The notes under the pieces were generated by a model. It had not been told where the DNA came from. It did no database searches and worked only from the letters and a program-made list of their open reading frames with translations. DNA of 64,000 nucleotides from Pseudomonadota bacterium (GTDB lineage: Bacteria > Pseudomonadota > Alphaproteobacteria > Rhizobiales > Xanthobacteraceae): positions 31,613-95,612 of the forward strand of contig JAEWIX010000024.1 of the NCBI GenBank assembly GCA_023386885.1. The letters are read 5' to 3'. Shown here in pieces: positions 34,469 through 43,084 of the stretch. Numbering within the stretch: position 1 is the first letter of the stretch; every line of letters starts with the position of its first letter. The position numbers and the translations under genes are program-made.

Positions 34469-34499
34469 AAAAAAGAAAAGGACCAACTTTCGTTGGCCC
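34469..34499 (-). terminator. Strong intrinsic terminator of a minus-strand transcript
   Basis: On the minus strand GGGCCAAC-GAAA-GTTGGTCC forms an eight-pair stem (one G-U) with a GAAA tetraloop, followed by TTTTCTTTTTT. No minus-strand protein gene ends here, so it points to a small RNA. Confidence 0.75.
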
Positions 34500-34608
34500 G
34501 GAGTGGGGGATTAACCTCCCTGCGTACAGGCCCGATCCTGACGACCCCGGGGGGCTGGGGGCTGAGGAAACCGGGACCGAAAGAACCGGGCCGACGCAGT
34601 GATTATGT
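34469..34608 (-). ncRNA. Candidate small RNA between ynfA and the DUF2794 gene
   Basis: Upstream of the terminator, the minus strand holds a long hairpin at 34520-34599: CTGCGT-C-GGCCCG pairs with CGGGCC-TGT-ACGCAG, with a C-rich interior (CCCCCAGCCCCCCGGGG). A second small stem, GGGAGG-TTAAT-CCCCC, follows. A CATAAT box just upstream could be the -10. Start estimated, family not recognised; it does not match 6S, SRP RNA, RNase P or tmRNA cores as I know them. Confidence 0.5.
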
Positions 34609-34766
34609 TGTCGCAAGTCAGCGCGGCGTCCGATGGGCGGAAATTAGGCCGTATTATGATTTACCTAACGTTCCTGTGAGTCGGGTGCATGTGCTCCGCA
34701 TGCATTCCGCCCTTGCGGTGGCGCGCGGTCGGGGTGATCATGATCGTTGCATGACAGGAGGCGCCG

Positions 34767-35132
34767 ATGAGTTTGACGTCGGGGGAGGCCGGCCCGGACG
34801 AAAGTCGCGGATCGGAGCGTGTGGCGGCAACGCCGCCAGGCAACGTCACGTTCAATCGCCTTGAACTCAACCGTATCCTCAACCTCTACGGGCGCATGGT
34901 CGCCGATGGCGAATGGCGCGACTACGCCATCGATTTCCTGAAGGACAAGGCGGTGTTCTCGATCTTCCGCCGTGCCTCCGAGGTGCCGCTCTATCGCATC
35001 GAGAAAGACCCCCGGCTGGCGCGCAAACAGGGTGCCTACAGCGTCATTTCGGCGGGCGGCCTGATCCTGCGGCGAGGTCACGATCTCGACCGCGTTCTGC
35101 TCGCGATCGATCGTAAGCTGGCGTTGGTGTAG
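34767..35132 (+). CDS. DUF2794 family protein
   Basis: A 121-residue cytosolic protein of the alphaproteobacterial DUF2794 family. The family core is FNRLELNRILNLYGRMVADGEWRDYAIDFL, then AVFSIFRRASEVPLYRIEKDP and LARKQGAYSVISAGGLILRRG. AGGAGG six bases before the ATG strongly supports the start. The function is unknown. Confidence 0.9.
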   Translation: MSLTSGEAGPDESRGSERVAATPPGNVTFNRLELNRILNLYGRMVADGEWRDYAIDFLKDKAVFSIFRRASEVPLYRIEKDPRLARKQGAYSVISAGGLILRRGHDLDRVLLAIDRKLALV

Positions 35133-35138
35133 GCGAAA

Positions 35139-35678
35139 TCAGACGGCAGTGTCGGCAGGCACTGTCTCCGCGCCCTCGCCGAGCGCGCGCTGCATCATCA
35201 CGGTGTCGAGCCAGCGGCCGAACTTGAAGCCGACATGCGGGTGGGTGCCGATCATCGCAAAGCCGCAGCGGCGATGCAGCCCGATCGATCCGGCGTTGGC
35301 CGAATCGCCGATCACCGCGATCATCTGGCGATGGCCGCGCGCCTCGCATTCCGCGATCAGGCGCTGCAGCAGTTGCGTGCCGATGCCGCGGCGCTGCGCC
35401 GCGGGCGCGAGATAGACCGAGTTCTCCACGGTGAAGCGATAGGCCGGGCGCGGCCGGTAGGAGCCGGCGTAGGCGTAACCCAGCACGTCACCGTCGAGCG
35501 TTGCCGCGAGATAGGGGAAGCCGCCGTCATGCAGGGCGCGGAACCGGCGGGTCATCTCGGCGAGGTCGGGCGGCGTCAGCTCGAACGTCGCGGTTTTCTC
35601 GCGCACCTCGTGATCGTAGATGGCGGTGATGCCGGGCAGGTCGGTTTCGCGCGCGGGCCGGATTTCGACGGACGACAT
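35139..35678 (-). CDS. GNAT family N-acetyltransferase (phosphinothricin acetyltransferase-like)
   Basis: A 179-residue GNAT enzyme that transfers acetyl from acetyl-CoA to an amine. The pattern matches the PAT/YwnH group: IRPARETDLPGITAIYDHEV at the start, YAYAGSYRPRPAYRFTVENSVYL, the CoA loop QRRGIGTQLLQRLI and GFKFGRWLDTVMMQ. Such enzymes acetylate phosphinothricin, methionine sulfone or similar compounds. It converges with the DUF2794 gene six bases away. Confidence 0.92.
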   Translation of the reverse strand: MSSVEIRPARETDLPGITAIYDHEVREKTATFELTPPDLAEMTRRFRALHDGGFPYLAATLDGDVLGYAYAGSYRPRPAYRFTVENSVYLAPAAQRRGIGTQLLQRLIAECEARGHRQMIAVIGDSANAGSIGLHRRCGFAMIGTHPHVGFKFGRWLDTVMMQRALGEGAETVPADTAV

Positions 35679-35720
35679 GCCCGCAGATTATTTTCGCAAG
35701 CGGCAAAAGAAAAGCCGCAA

Positions 35721-35750
35721 AAGAAAAGCCCCGGCGCAAGGCCGGGGCTT
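35721..35750 (-). terminator. Intrinsic terminator of the BI-1 gene
   Basis: On the minus strand AAGCCCCGGCCTTGCGCCGGGGCTT forms a ten-pair stem followed by TTCTTTTG. The adjacent AAAAGAAAAGCC is directly repeated. It lies just past the BI-1 stop. Confidence 0.8.
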
Positions 35751-35778
35751 CGGTGGCAGGCTCGTATGAGCCGGTAAT

Positions 35779-36570
35779 TTAATCGCGCTGTCCGAGCAAC
35801 TGCAGCAGCAGCGTGAACAGGTTGATGAAGTTCAGGTAGAGCGACAGCGCCCCGGTGATGGCCGCGCGTTCGGCGATGTCGCCGCCCTGGCCGGCATAAC
35901 CGTAGATGTAGTCGTTCTTCAGCCGCTGGGTATCCCAGGCGGTGAGGCCCGCGAACACCAGCACGCCGACCACGGACACCACGAATTGCAGCATCGAGGA
36001 GCCGATGAAGATGTTCACCAGGCTGGCGATGATGATGCCGAACAGGCCCATCATCAGGAACGAACCCATGCCGGTCATGTCACGCTTGGTGGTGTAGCCG
36101 TAGAGGCTCAGCGCACCGAACGCCGCGGCGGTGATGAAGAACACCCGCACGATCGAGGTGTGGGTGTACACCAGGAAGATCGACGACAGCGAGATGCCCA
36201 TCAGCGCCGAGAAGGCCCAGAACAGCATTTGCGCGGTCGCAGGCTTCAGCCGGTTGATGCCGAAGGAGATGACGAACACCATCGCCAGCGGCGCCAGCAT
36301 GAACACCCACTTCAGGGGGCTCACGAACATCGCGACGCCGAACGACGTCAGGTAGGTGTTGCCGACCTTGGCCGCGGCGCCCGAGGCGTCGCCGGTGACG
36401 GCCGCCATGTAGACGCCGAGCGCGGCGAGACCGGTGATGGCCAGGCCGATCGCCATGTAGTTGTAGATGCGCAGCATGTAAGCGCGCAGACCGGCATCGA
36501 CGGCGGCGGTGTCTACCCGCCCGGCGGCCCGGCCGAAAGGTGAAGTGTAGTTACGGTCGAAGTCCGACAT
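35779..36570 (-). CDS. Bax inhibitor-1 / YccA family membrane protein
   Basis: A 263-residue protein with seven hydrophobic helices, of the BI-1/YbhL-YccA family. Family motifs include LRAYMLRIYNYMAIGLAITG at the start of helix 1, and GYTTKRDMTGMGSFLMMGLFG later. GLTAWDTQRLKNDY precedes the last helix, with its conserved aspartates. Bacterial relatives are pH-sensitive calcium leak channels or regulators of membrane proteolysis. A structured leader lies upstream and a strong terminator downstream, so it is monocistronic. Confidence 0.94.
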   Translation of the reverse strand: MSDFDRNYTSPFGRAAGRVDTAAVDAGLRAYMLRIYNYMAIGLAITGLAALGVYMAAVTGDASGAAAKVGNTYLTSFGVAMFVSPLKWVFMLAPLAMVFVISFGINRLKPATAQMLFWAFSALMGISLSSIFLVYTHTSIVRVFFITAAAFGALSLYGYTTKRDMTGMGSFLMMGLFGIIIASLVNIFIGSSMLQFVVSVVGVLVFAGLTAWDTQRLKNDYIYGYAGQGGDIAERAAITGALSLYLNFINLFTLLLQLLGQRD

Positions 36571-36653
36571 GGTCGAAACCCTCTAGGTTGTCTGGCAAAG
36601 TGCGAAGGGCTCGCGCCGCCAGCGCGAAACTGTATCCCAGATGCCGCCATCTG
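36571..36653 (-). promoter_or_regulatory. Structured 5' leader of the BI-1 gene (possible ybhL leader motif)
   Basis: On the minus strand two hairpins precede the gene: CAGATG-GCGG-CATCTG (36638-36653) and TCGCGC-TGGCG-GCGCGA (36611-36627). They are followed by CCTAGAGGGTTTCGACC and the ATG. A conserved leader RNA called the ybhL motif has been described upstream of this gene family in Alphaproteobacteria. The match here is by position and general form, not by checked consensus. Confidence 0.45.
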
Positions 36654-36915
36654 CGACATGAATTCCAAGACATAAACTGTATGCCACGAATTCAATGCCA
36701 TCAAACCGGCGTCTGACCCAAGCTCCACTGGTATGTGGTAAACTAACACATTTGCTGCAAGCTTCCACGCGCGGCTGAATGTCGCTCCGCAGCATTCCCA
36801 TGACGGAAATCGCCGCGCCGTTGAGGCTCGAATCCATCGTAAACAAGCGCCGTTGCACAATTCGTTAACGCCGGAACCCAGGCGGCCGGAGGGGCCCGGC
36901 GCCTGCTTCATATTG
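36571..36915. other. Intergenic region upstream of BI-1
   Basis: The 345 bases between the BI-1 start and the ABC permease stop hold the BI-1 leader at 36571-36653. The remaining about 260 bases contain an AT-richer patch near 36730-36760 (GTTTACCACATACC on the minus strand) that may be the promoter. I see no gene or repeat. Confidence 0.5.
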
Positions 36916-39486
36916 TCATAAGCCGCGCAGCACCGAGGCCGGTTTGCGGTTGAGCGCGCTCAAGGTGCCGGCGAGGCCGAGCCCGACCGTCACCGCCAGC
37001 GCGGCGGCGACCACGGTGGTGGCGTTGCCGGCCTGCCAGATGAAACCCAGTGTCATGAGCTTGGTGACGATCAGCCATGCCGCCACCGAGCCGGCGAGGA
37101 CGCCGAACGCCGCCGTCGCGATGCCGATCATCAGGTATTCCAGCGCGTAGGCGCCGAGCAGGCGCGCGCGGGTCGCCCCCAGCGTCTTGAGGATAACGGC
37201 GTCGTAGACGCGATGACGGTGTCCCGCGGCCAGCGCGCCGCCGAGAACGAGGATCGCGGCCAACAGGGTGATGGCGCTGGCGCCGCGAATCGCCAGCACC
37301 AGATTGGTCACCACGGTGCCGATGGTCTGCAATGCCTCGCGCACCCGCACACTGGTCACCATCGGGAAAGCATTTGCAACCGCCTTGACGATGCGGGCGT
37401 CCTCGTCCGCGCTGGTTGTCGGCGGCGTCAGCGTGGCGATATGGGTATGCGGCGCGCCGCGAAACGCATTCGGCGAAAACACCAGCACGAAATTGATGCC
37501 GAGGCTCTGCCAGTCGACGCTGCGCAGGTTGCTGATGGTGGCGGAGATGTTGCGGCCGAGCACGTTCACCACCACCTCGTCGCCGATCTTGAGGCCCAAT
37601 CCGTCGGCGAGTTTCTTCTCGAACGACACCAGCGGCGGGCCGCTGTAGTCGGGCGCCCACCATTCGCCTTCCACCACCTTCGAGCCGCGCGGCACCTCGC
37701 TCGTGTAGGTGAGGCCACGGTCGCTTTGCAGCACCCATTCGGCGTCGTGCGTGGGCTTGAGGTCCTCGGCCTTGACGCCGCGCGCGGCAACGATGCGCCC
37801 GCGCAGCATCGGTACGTCCTCGACGGTCGCGTTCGGCGCTTGCTGCTTCAAGAAGGCATCGAAGCGAACGGCGTCGGTGGAGGGAATATCGATGAAGTAG
37901 AACGACGGCGCATGGTCCGGCAGCGCTGCCGTGAATTGCCGCCGCAGGTTGCCGTCGATCTGGGTGATGGTCACCAGCACCGCTAAGCCTAGGCCGAGCG
38001 ACAGCACCACCGACGGCGTCAACGCGCCGGGCCGATGAATGTTGCTGAGCGCGAGCCGCAGCATGGTGCCGCGCGGGCGCGGCAACCGTCGCGCGACAGC
38101 CATCAATCCGGCGGCAAGCGCCCGCAGCAACGCGAACACCACGACGGATGCGGCGACGAAGATCGCGGCGATGCGCTTGTCATAAGCGAGCGCGATGACC
38201 ACCGCGATCAGCAGCGCGATGACCACCGCCATTCCGATCAGATAGGGCAGGCGCGGGCGGCGGCGTTCCTCGCTAACGGTGTCGCGAAACAGTGCCGCGA
38301 CCGGCACGTCGTGGATGCGCGCCAGCGGCCACAGCCCGAAGGCCAGCGCGGTTAACAGACCGTAAACGAAGGCCATCGCCAATTCGCCGCCGTGCAGCGC
38401 CGGCTCCACCGGCAGCGGCAGCAGCTTGCCGAACAGACCAACGATGACGAACGGCAGCGCCGCGCCGACCGCGAGCCCGATCAGCGAGCCGATCGCCGCC
38501 AGCAGCATCACCTGCGTCAGATAGATCGCGAAGATGCGGCTCGCCGGCGCGCCGAGCGATTTGAGCGCGGCGATGACGTCGCGGCGGCGGTCGATGTGAC
38601 TCTTCACCGCATTGGCGACACCGACGCCGCCGACCAAGAGCGCGGCAAGGCCGACCAGCGTGAGGAATTGCGTGAAACGCTTGATGGTCCGCTCCAACTG
38701 CGGCGAGGCGTTGCTTTGCGAGCGGATGTCCCAGCCGGCGCTGGGGAGCGCCGCGCGCGTGGCGTCGATGAAGGCTTTCGCGCCGGCGTCGGTGGCATTG
38801 TTGTCGGGTAGGCGCACGCGGTAGATCCAGCGCACCAGGCTGCCGGGCTGCAACAGGTGCGTCGCGCGCAACGCTTCCTCGCTGACCAGCACGCGCGGCG
38901 CGAAACCGATGCCGCCGGCAAGTTTGTCGGGCTCCGACGTGACGGCGCTGCGAAGCTCGAACGTCGCCTCGCCGATGGTGACGCGGTCGCCGACCTTCAA
39001 GCCGAGCCGCGCCAGCAACACCGGATCGACAGCCGCGCCGAACGCGCCGCCCCGTTCGGCAAGGAGATCGGCAACGGGCATCGGTGGTTCGAGTGTCAAC
39101 GCGCCCAGCATCGGATAGGCGGCATCGACTGCTTTCATTTCGGTCAGCGCCAGTTGTCCGTCCGGCGCGCGCACCATCGCGCGCATGGTTGCGGCGACCG
39201 AGACGGTGCCGTGCGCGCGGAGAAATGCCAGTTCGTCGGGCTTCGCCTCGCGCTGGATCAGCGACAGCGCGACATCGCCGCCGAGCAAAGTGCGGCCCTG
39301 CTCGCTCAAGCCGGCCGCGAGGCTGCCGGCGACGGAGCCGACGCCGGCAATTGCCATCACGCCAAGTGCGATACAGGCGATGAAGACGTAGAAGCCGCGC
39401 AACCCGCTGCGCAACTCGCGGATCGCATAGCGCAGCGGCAGCAGCGAGATGGCGGAACGAGGTGACGAGTCGACAGCGAAACTCAT
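36916..39486 (-). CDS. ABC transporter permease, YbbP-like (two FtsX domains)
   Basis: An 856-residue membrane protein with the YbbP architecture. There is an N-terminal helix, a large periplasmic domain (about 50-250), three helices of a first FtsX domain (about 265-400), central helices, a second periplasmic domain and a last FtsX domain at 715-850. FtsX motifs appear as VANAVKSHIDRRRDVIAAL and DAVILKTLGATRARLL. The start at 39486 overlaps the ATPase stop by four bases. Relatives handle lipids or hydrophobic compounds; the function is not settled. Confidence 0.9.
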   Translation of the reverse strand: MSFAVDSSPRSAISLLPLRYAIRELRSGLRGFYVFIACIALGVMAIAGVGSVAGSLAAGLSEQGRTLLGGDVALSLIQREAKPDELAFLRAHGTVSVAATMRAMVRAPDGQLALTEMKAVDAAYPMLGALTLEPPMPVADLLAERGGAFGAAVDPVLLARLGLKVGDRVTIGEATFELRSAVTSEPDKLAGGIGFAPRVLVSEEALRATHLLQPGSLVRWIYRVRLPDNNATDAGAKAFIDATRAALPSAGWDIRSQSNASPQLERTIKRFTQFLTLVGLAALLVGGVGVANAVKSHIDRRRDVIAALKSLGAPASRIFAIYLTQVMLLAAIGSLIGLAVGAALPFVIVGLFGKLLPLPVEPALHGGELAMAFVYGLLTALAFGLWPLARIHDVPVAALFRDTVSEERRRPRLPYLIGMAVVIALLIAVVIALAYDKRIAAIFVAASVVVFALLRALAAGLMAVARRLPRPRGTMLRLALSNIHRPGALTPSVVLSLGLGLAVLVTITQIDGNLRRQFTAALPDHAPSFYFIDIPSTDAVRFDAFLKQQAPNATVEDVPMLRGRIVAARGVKAEDLKPTHDAEWVLQSDRGLTYTSEVPRGSKVVEGEWWAPDYSGPPLVSFEKKLADGLGLKIGDEVVVNVLGRNISATISNLRSVDWQSLGINFVLVFSPNAFRGAPHTHIATLTPPTTSADEDARIVKAVANAFPMVTSVRVREALQTIGTVVTNLVLAIRGASAITLLAAILVLGGALAAGHRHRVYDAVILKTLGATRARLLGAYALEYLMIGIATAAFGVLAGSVAAWLIVTKLMTLGFIWQAGNATTVVAAALAVTVGLGLAGTLSALNRKPASVLRGL

Positions 39487-40238
39487 GCCGTCTCGGTCCA
39501 GCGCCGCTCCGGCTCCGGCGTTTCGATTTGTCCGGAGCGCAAGCGGACGACGCGGTCGCACTTGTGCGCCAGCGCCGCGTCGTGCGTCACCAGCACCATG
39601 GTCATGCCGCGCGCGGCGTGCTGCGCGAACAGGAGATCGACGATCTGCTGGCCGGTCGCTTCATCCAGATTACCGGTCGGCTCATCCGCAACGAGAATCG
39701 CGGGATCGGGCGCGAGCGCGCGCGCGATGGCGACGCGCTGTTGCTCGCCGCCGGAAAGTTGGCGTGGATAGTGATGCAGCCGTTCGCTCAAGCCCACCAG
39801 GTCGAGTTCGCGCGCGGCGCGGGCGGCGGCGTCGGGATGGCCGGCGAGTTCGAGCGGCACCGAGACGTTTTCCAGCGCGGTCATGGTCGGGATCAGATGG
39901 AACGACTGGAACACGATGCCGACATGGCGGCCGCGAAACCGCGCCAGCGCGTCCTCGTCGAGGGCATTGAAGGAGGTGCCGTTCACCACCACCTCTCCCT
40001 TGTCCGGACGCTCCAGCCCCGCCATCACCATCAGCAGCGTGGACTTGCCGGAGCCGGACGCGCCGACGAGGCCGATCGCTTCGCCGGAGGCGATCCGCAG
40101 CGAGATGTTTTTCAGGATGTGAACGCGGGCGGGCCCCGTCCCCAGCGAAAGGTCGAGGTTGGTGATTGAAATCGAAGGCGTCGCGTCGCGCGTGGCGGAC
40201 GGGACCGATGAAGCGGGGGATGCGGTGAGACTGTCCAT
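39483..40238 (-). CDS. ABC transporter ATP-binding protein, YbbA-like
   Basis: A 251-residue ATPase of the LolD/MacB-like group. Walker A is GASGSGKSTLL, the signature LSGGEQQRVAIARAL and Walker B AILVADEPTGNLD, followed by the H-loop VTHDAAL. The ATG at 40238 is used; the longer frame would run into the divergent esterase. Genes for a YbbA ATPase, YbbP permease and a divergent TesA esterase are arranged as in E. coli, which supports the assignment. Confidence 0.93.
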   Translation of the reverse strand: MDSLTASPASSVPSATRDATPSISITNLDLSLGTGPARVHILKNISLRIASGEAIGLVGASGSGKSTLLMVMAGLERPDKGEVVVNGTSFNALDEDALARFRGRHVGIVFQSFHLIPTMTALENVSVPLELAGHPDAAARAARELDLVGLSERLHHYPRQLSGGEQQRVAIARALAPDPAILVADEPTGNLDEATGQQIVDLLFAQHAARGMTMVLVTHDAALAHKCDRVVRLRSGQIETPEPERRWTETA

Positions 40239-40941
40239 GCTTCGGTCATATGGCGATTGGCGCGCGGCGGTCGAGGGGGCGGCGCGGATGTTTGTGGCGG
40301 CGGTTGCCGCTGCACTCATGACGCTGCTTGCCACCGGGACAGTGCAGGCGCAGACGCCGGCCGCCGGGGCGAAGCCGCTCAAGGTTGTGGTCTTGGGAGA
40401 TTCGCTCAGCGCCGGTTACGGCCTGCCGGCGGCCGCAGCCTTTCCAGCGAGGCTGCAAACCGCCTTGCGTGCCAAAGGGATAGCGGTCGATATCGACAAT
40501 GCCGGGGTGTCCGGCGACACCAGTTCCGGCGGGCTCGGCCGGCTCGACTGGTCGGTTCCGGGCGGCACCGATGCGGTGATCGTCGAGCTTGGCGCCAACG
40601 ACGCGCTGCGCGGCGTCGACCCGGACCTTACACGCAAGGCCCTTGGCGAAATCATCCAGCGGCTGCAAGCCCGTCACATATCGGTATTATTATGCGGAAT
40701 GCTGGCGCCGCCGAACTACGGCGCGGATTACGCGGCGCGGTTCAACGCGATCTATCCCGATCTGGCGAAGCAATTCGGCGTGCCGCTCTATCCTTTCTTC
40801 CTCGACGGCGTCGCCGCGGACGCTGCGCTCAATCAGGCGGACGGGATGCACCCGACCGCCGCCGGCGTCGATCGTATCGTCGAACGGATTTTGCCGGCGG
40901 TGGAAGCTTTTCTCGGCGGCATCAGGACGGCTGCGAAATAG
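40237..40941 (+). CDS. Exported GDSL-type arylesterase/lysophospholipase (TesA-like)
   Basis: A 234-residue SGNH hydrolase with a signal peptide ending near TGTVQAQ. Block I is VVLGDSLSAGYGLP with the nucleophilic Ser, block III is LGANDALRG with the Asn, and block V is DGMHPTAAG with the catalytic Asp and His. E. coli TesA is a periplasmic thioesterase, protease I and lysophospholipase L1. The start is uncertain: ATG 40237 overlaps the divergent ABC start, while ATG 40288 would give a shorter signal peptide. Confidence 0.92.
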   Translation: MLRSYGDWRAAVEGAARMFVAAVAAALMTLLATGTVQAQTPAAGAKPLKVVVLGDSLSAGYGLPAAAAFPARLQTALRAKGIAVDIDNAGVSGDTSSGGLGRLDWSVPGGTDAVIVELGANDALRGVDPDLTRKALGEIIQRLQARHISVLLCGMLAPPNYGADYAARFNAIYPDLAKQFGVPLYPFFLDGVAADAALNQADGMHPTAAGVDRIVERILPAVEAFLGGIRTAAK

Positions 40942-41065
40942 CGCGTTCGGAGGTGCCGCGCCGCAGTTGTCCACCTCGCGCAGGGCAATCGCTTCGCTCT
41001 GTCATGTATCTGCGGTAGAAACAGCTATCGGTGATTCGTCATCGGGTTCAGCATCGGGGGTCGCG

Positions 41066-41602
41066 ATGCCGCGTTTGTTTACTGGACTGGAAATTCCCGT
41101 CGAGGTCGGACAGACACTGTCCCAGTTGCGCGGCGGGTTGCCGGGAGCGCGCTGGATCGACCCGGAAAACTATCACGTCACCCTGCGATTCATCGGCGAT
41201 ATCGACGGCCTCGCGGCCAACGAAATTGCGTCGCTGCTGCCCCGGATCAATCGCAGGCCGTTCGACGTCACGCTACAAGGTCTCTCCAGCTTCGGCGGCA
41301 AGAAACCGCGCGCGGTGGTCGCCTCGGTGGTGCCAAGCCGGCCGTTGATCGAACTGCATGCCGAACTCGAACGGTTGATGCAGCGGATCGGGCTCACGCC
41401 GGAAGGCCGGAAATTCACTCCGCATGTGACGCTGGCGCGGCTGCGCACCGCGTCGAACCAGGACGTCGCCGACTACCTGTCGCTGCGCGGCTATTTCCCG
41501 ACGCGGGTGTTCCGGGCCTCGCGGTTCGTGCTGTTTTCCTCGCGGGCCTCGGTGGGCGGCGGACCCTATGTGGTCGAGGATGCCTACGCGCTCAGCGCAT
41601 AA
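41066..41602 (+). CDS. thpR: RNA 2',3'-cyclic phosphodiesterase (LigT/ThpR)
   Basis: A 178-residue 2H phosphoesterase that opens 2',3'-cyclic phosphate RNA ends. The two catalytic HxT motifs are visible: NYHVTLRFIGDI (H37, T39) and FTPHVTLARLR in the second half. The start MPRLFTGLEIP at 41066 matches the family. It has its own promoter region of about 120 bases after the esterase gene. Confidence 0.93.
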   Translation: MPRLFTGLEIPVEVGQTLSQLRGGLPGARWIDPENYHVTLRFIGDIDGLAANEIASLLPRINRRPFDVTLQGLSSFGGKKPRAVVASVVPSRPLIELHAELERLMQRIGLTPEGRKFTPHVTLARLRTASNQDVADYLSLRGYFPTRVFRASRFVLFSSRASVGGGPYVVEDAYALSA

Positions 41603-41665
41603 GGCGCATGAAATGGCCTCATTTCCGGCTTGCATTTTCGCGCGCGCTGGGGCCGTTAGCAGCTC

Positions 41666-42850
41666 ATGGATGCTGCTTCGCCTGCCTCGTTTCGCGCCCG
41701 TTACAAGTCCCTTGTGACCTCCGGAGCCATTGAAGCCGACCCCGCGCAGGCGCGCGCGGTGGAAGCCTTCGCCGCGCTCGACGAGCAACTGTCGCGCTAC
41801 CGGCCGGCACGCAAGCAAGGCTTCTTCGGCCGCCTGTTCGGCGACAAGAAAGATAGTGCGCCTCGCGGACTTTACGTCCATGGCGAAGTCGGCCGCGGCA
41901 AGACCATGCTGATGGATTTGTTCTTTGAGCAAAGCCAGGTGATGCACAAGCGTCGCGCGCACTTCCACGAGTTCATGGCCGACGCGCATGAGCGCATCTA
42001 CAACTTTCGTCAAAGCATCGCGCGCGGCGAGATTGCCGATACCGACGTGGTGCATCTCACGGCGTCGTCGATCTTCGACGAGGCGTGGCTGTTGTGCTTC
42101 GACGAATTCCATGTCACCGACATTGCCGACGCGATGATCCTCGGCCGCCTGTTCGCACGGCTGTTCGAACTCGGCACCGTCGTTGTCGCCACCTCCAACG
42201 TCGCGCCCGTCGATCTCTACAAGGGCGGGCTCAACCGCGCGCTGTTCCTGCCGTTTATCGACCAGATTCAAGAGCACATGGACGTGCTGCGGCTGGATTC
42301 GCGGACCGACTTCCGGCTCGAGAAACTCGCCGGCGTCAAGATGTGGATGGTGCCGGCGGATGACGCGGCGGAGGCCGCGTTGGACGCCGCATGGACCAAA
42401 CTGACCGGCGGCGCGCGTGGCGAGGCGGTGGATCTCACCGTGAAGGGCCGCAAGCTGCATGTGCCGCGCGCGGCCTCGGGCGTCGCACGATTTTCATTCG
42501 CCGATCTGTGCGAGCAACCGCTTGGCGCGTCTGACTATTTGCGGCTGGCGCACGACTACCACACGATCATGATCGACCGCATTCCGGCGATGGACGCGGC
42601 CGACCGCAACGCCGCCAAGCGTTTTATCGCGCTGATCGATACGCTTTACGACAACGCCGTGAAACTGATGGCGTCGGCCGACGCCGATCCGATGTCGCTC
42701 TACAGTGCAACCGACGGCACCGAAGCGATGGAGTTCCAGCGCACGGTGTCGCGATTGATCGAGATGGGTTCGGAATCGTATCTCGCCTTGCCGCACGGTC
42801 GCAGTGACTCCACCGCGTCGGGCGCCAGCACCGGTCTGGTTGAAACCTGA
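41666..42850 (+). CDS. zapE: Cell division protein ZapE (AFG1-like ATPase)
   Basis: A 394-residue AFG1/LACE1-type AAA ATPase. Walker A is GEVGRGKT at residues 73-80, Walker B CFDEFHVTDIADAMIL, and the family motif RRAHFHEFMADAHERIY follows the P loop. In E. coli ZapE destabilises FtsZ polymers late in division. It stands 235 bases upstream of mdh, and the pairing zapE-mdh-sucCD is usual in Bradyrhizobium-type genomes (recalled). Confidence 0.94.
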   Translation: MDAASPASFRARYKSLVTSGAIEADPAQARAVEAFAALDEQLSRYRPARKQGFFGRLFGDKKDSAPRGLYVHGEVGRGKTMLMDLFFEQSQVMHKRRAHFHEFMADAHERIYNFRQSIARGEIADTDVVHLTASSIFDEAWLLCFDEFHVTDIADAMILGRLFARLFELGTVVVATSNVAPVDLYKGGLNRALFLPFIDQIQEHMDVLRLDSRTDFRLEKLAGVKMWMVPADDAAEAALDAAWTKLTGGARGEAVDLTVKGRKLHVPRAASGVARFSFADLCEQPLGASDYLRLAHDYHTIMIDRIPAMDAADRNAAKRFIALIDTLYDNAVKLMASADADPMSLYSATDGTEAMEFQRTVSRLIEMGSESYLALPHGRSDSTASGASTGLVET

Positions 42851-42852
42851 TC

Positions 42853-42957
42853 CAGCGCCATTTCCGTTCCGGTCGAAGCGGAATGGGGCGCCGGATCTTT
42901 TATGATGACGCGTTTTCTTGACGCGAACCGGCATCCCTTCTCGCGCGAAAACGCACT
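42853..42957 (-). repeat. AAAACGC palindromic element between zapE and mdh
   Basis: On the minus strand GCGTTTTCGCGCGAGAAGGG starts the element, GAAAACGCGTCA is central, and the palindrome CATTCCGCTTCGACCGGAACGG with AAATGGCGCT ends it. It is more diverged than the copies at 22250 and 28690 but retains both palindromes. Confidence 0.8.
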
Positions 42958-43084
42958 GGTTCCACCGCTGGTATCGGGCGATTTTTGACCAAGCTGCGAC
43001 TTGAACGGTTCCCGCGAAAGGTCTAACCAACCTGCCAAGAATTCCCTCCTTCCTCCCCTCCCTGCTTCAAAGGACAAGTTTCCC

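Larger units (their letters stand above)
34436..34766. other. Intergenic region holding the small RNA candidate
   Basis: The 331 bases between ynfA and the DUF2794 gene contain the small RNA candidate on the minus strand (about 34469-34608) and about 160 bases upstream of the DUF2794 start, with no other structure apart from an AGGAGG ribosome-binding site. A minus-strand open frame here (34314-34616) is low-complexity and judged non-coding. Confidence 0.5.

Noticed and set aside
34469..34608. SRP (4.5S) or 6S RNA identity for the small RNA candidate
   Set aside because: The GGAAG/AGCAG core of SRP RNA is absent, and I cannot recognise the 6S central bubble.
34314..34616. Minus-strand frame of 100 codons overlapping the small RNA candidate
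   Set aside because: Proline/serine/glycine-rich with no domain; the hairpin and terminator explain the region better.
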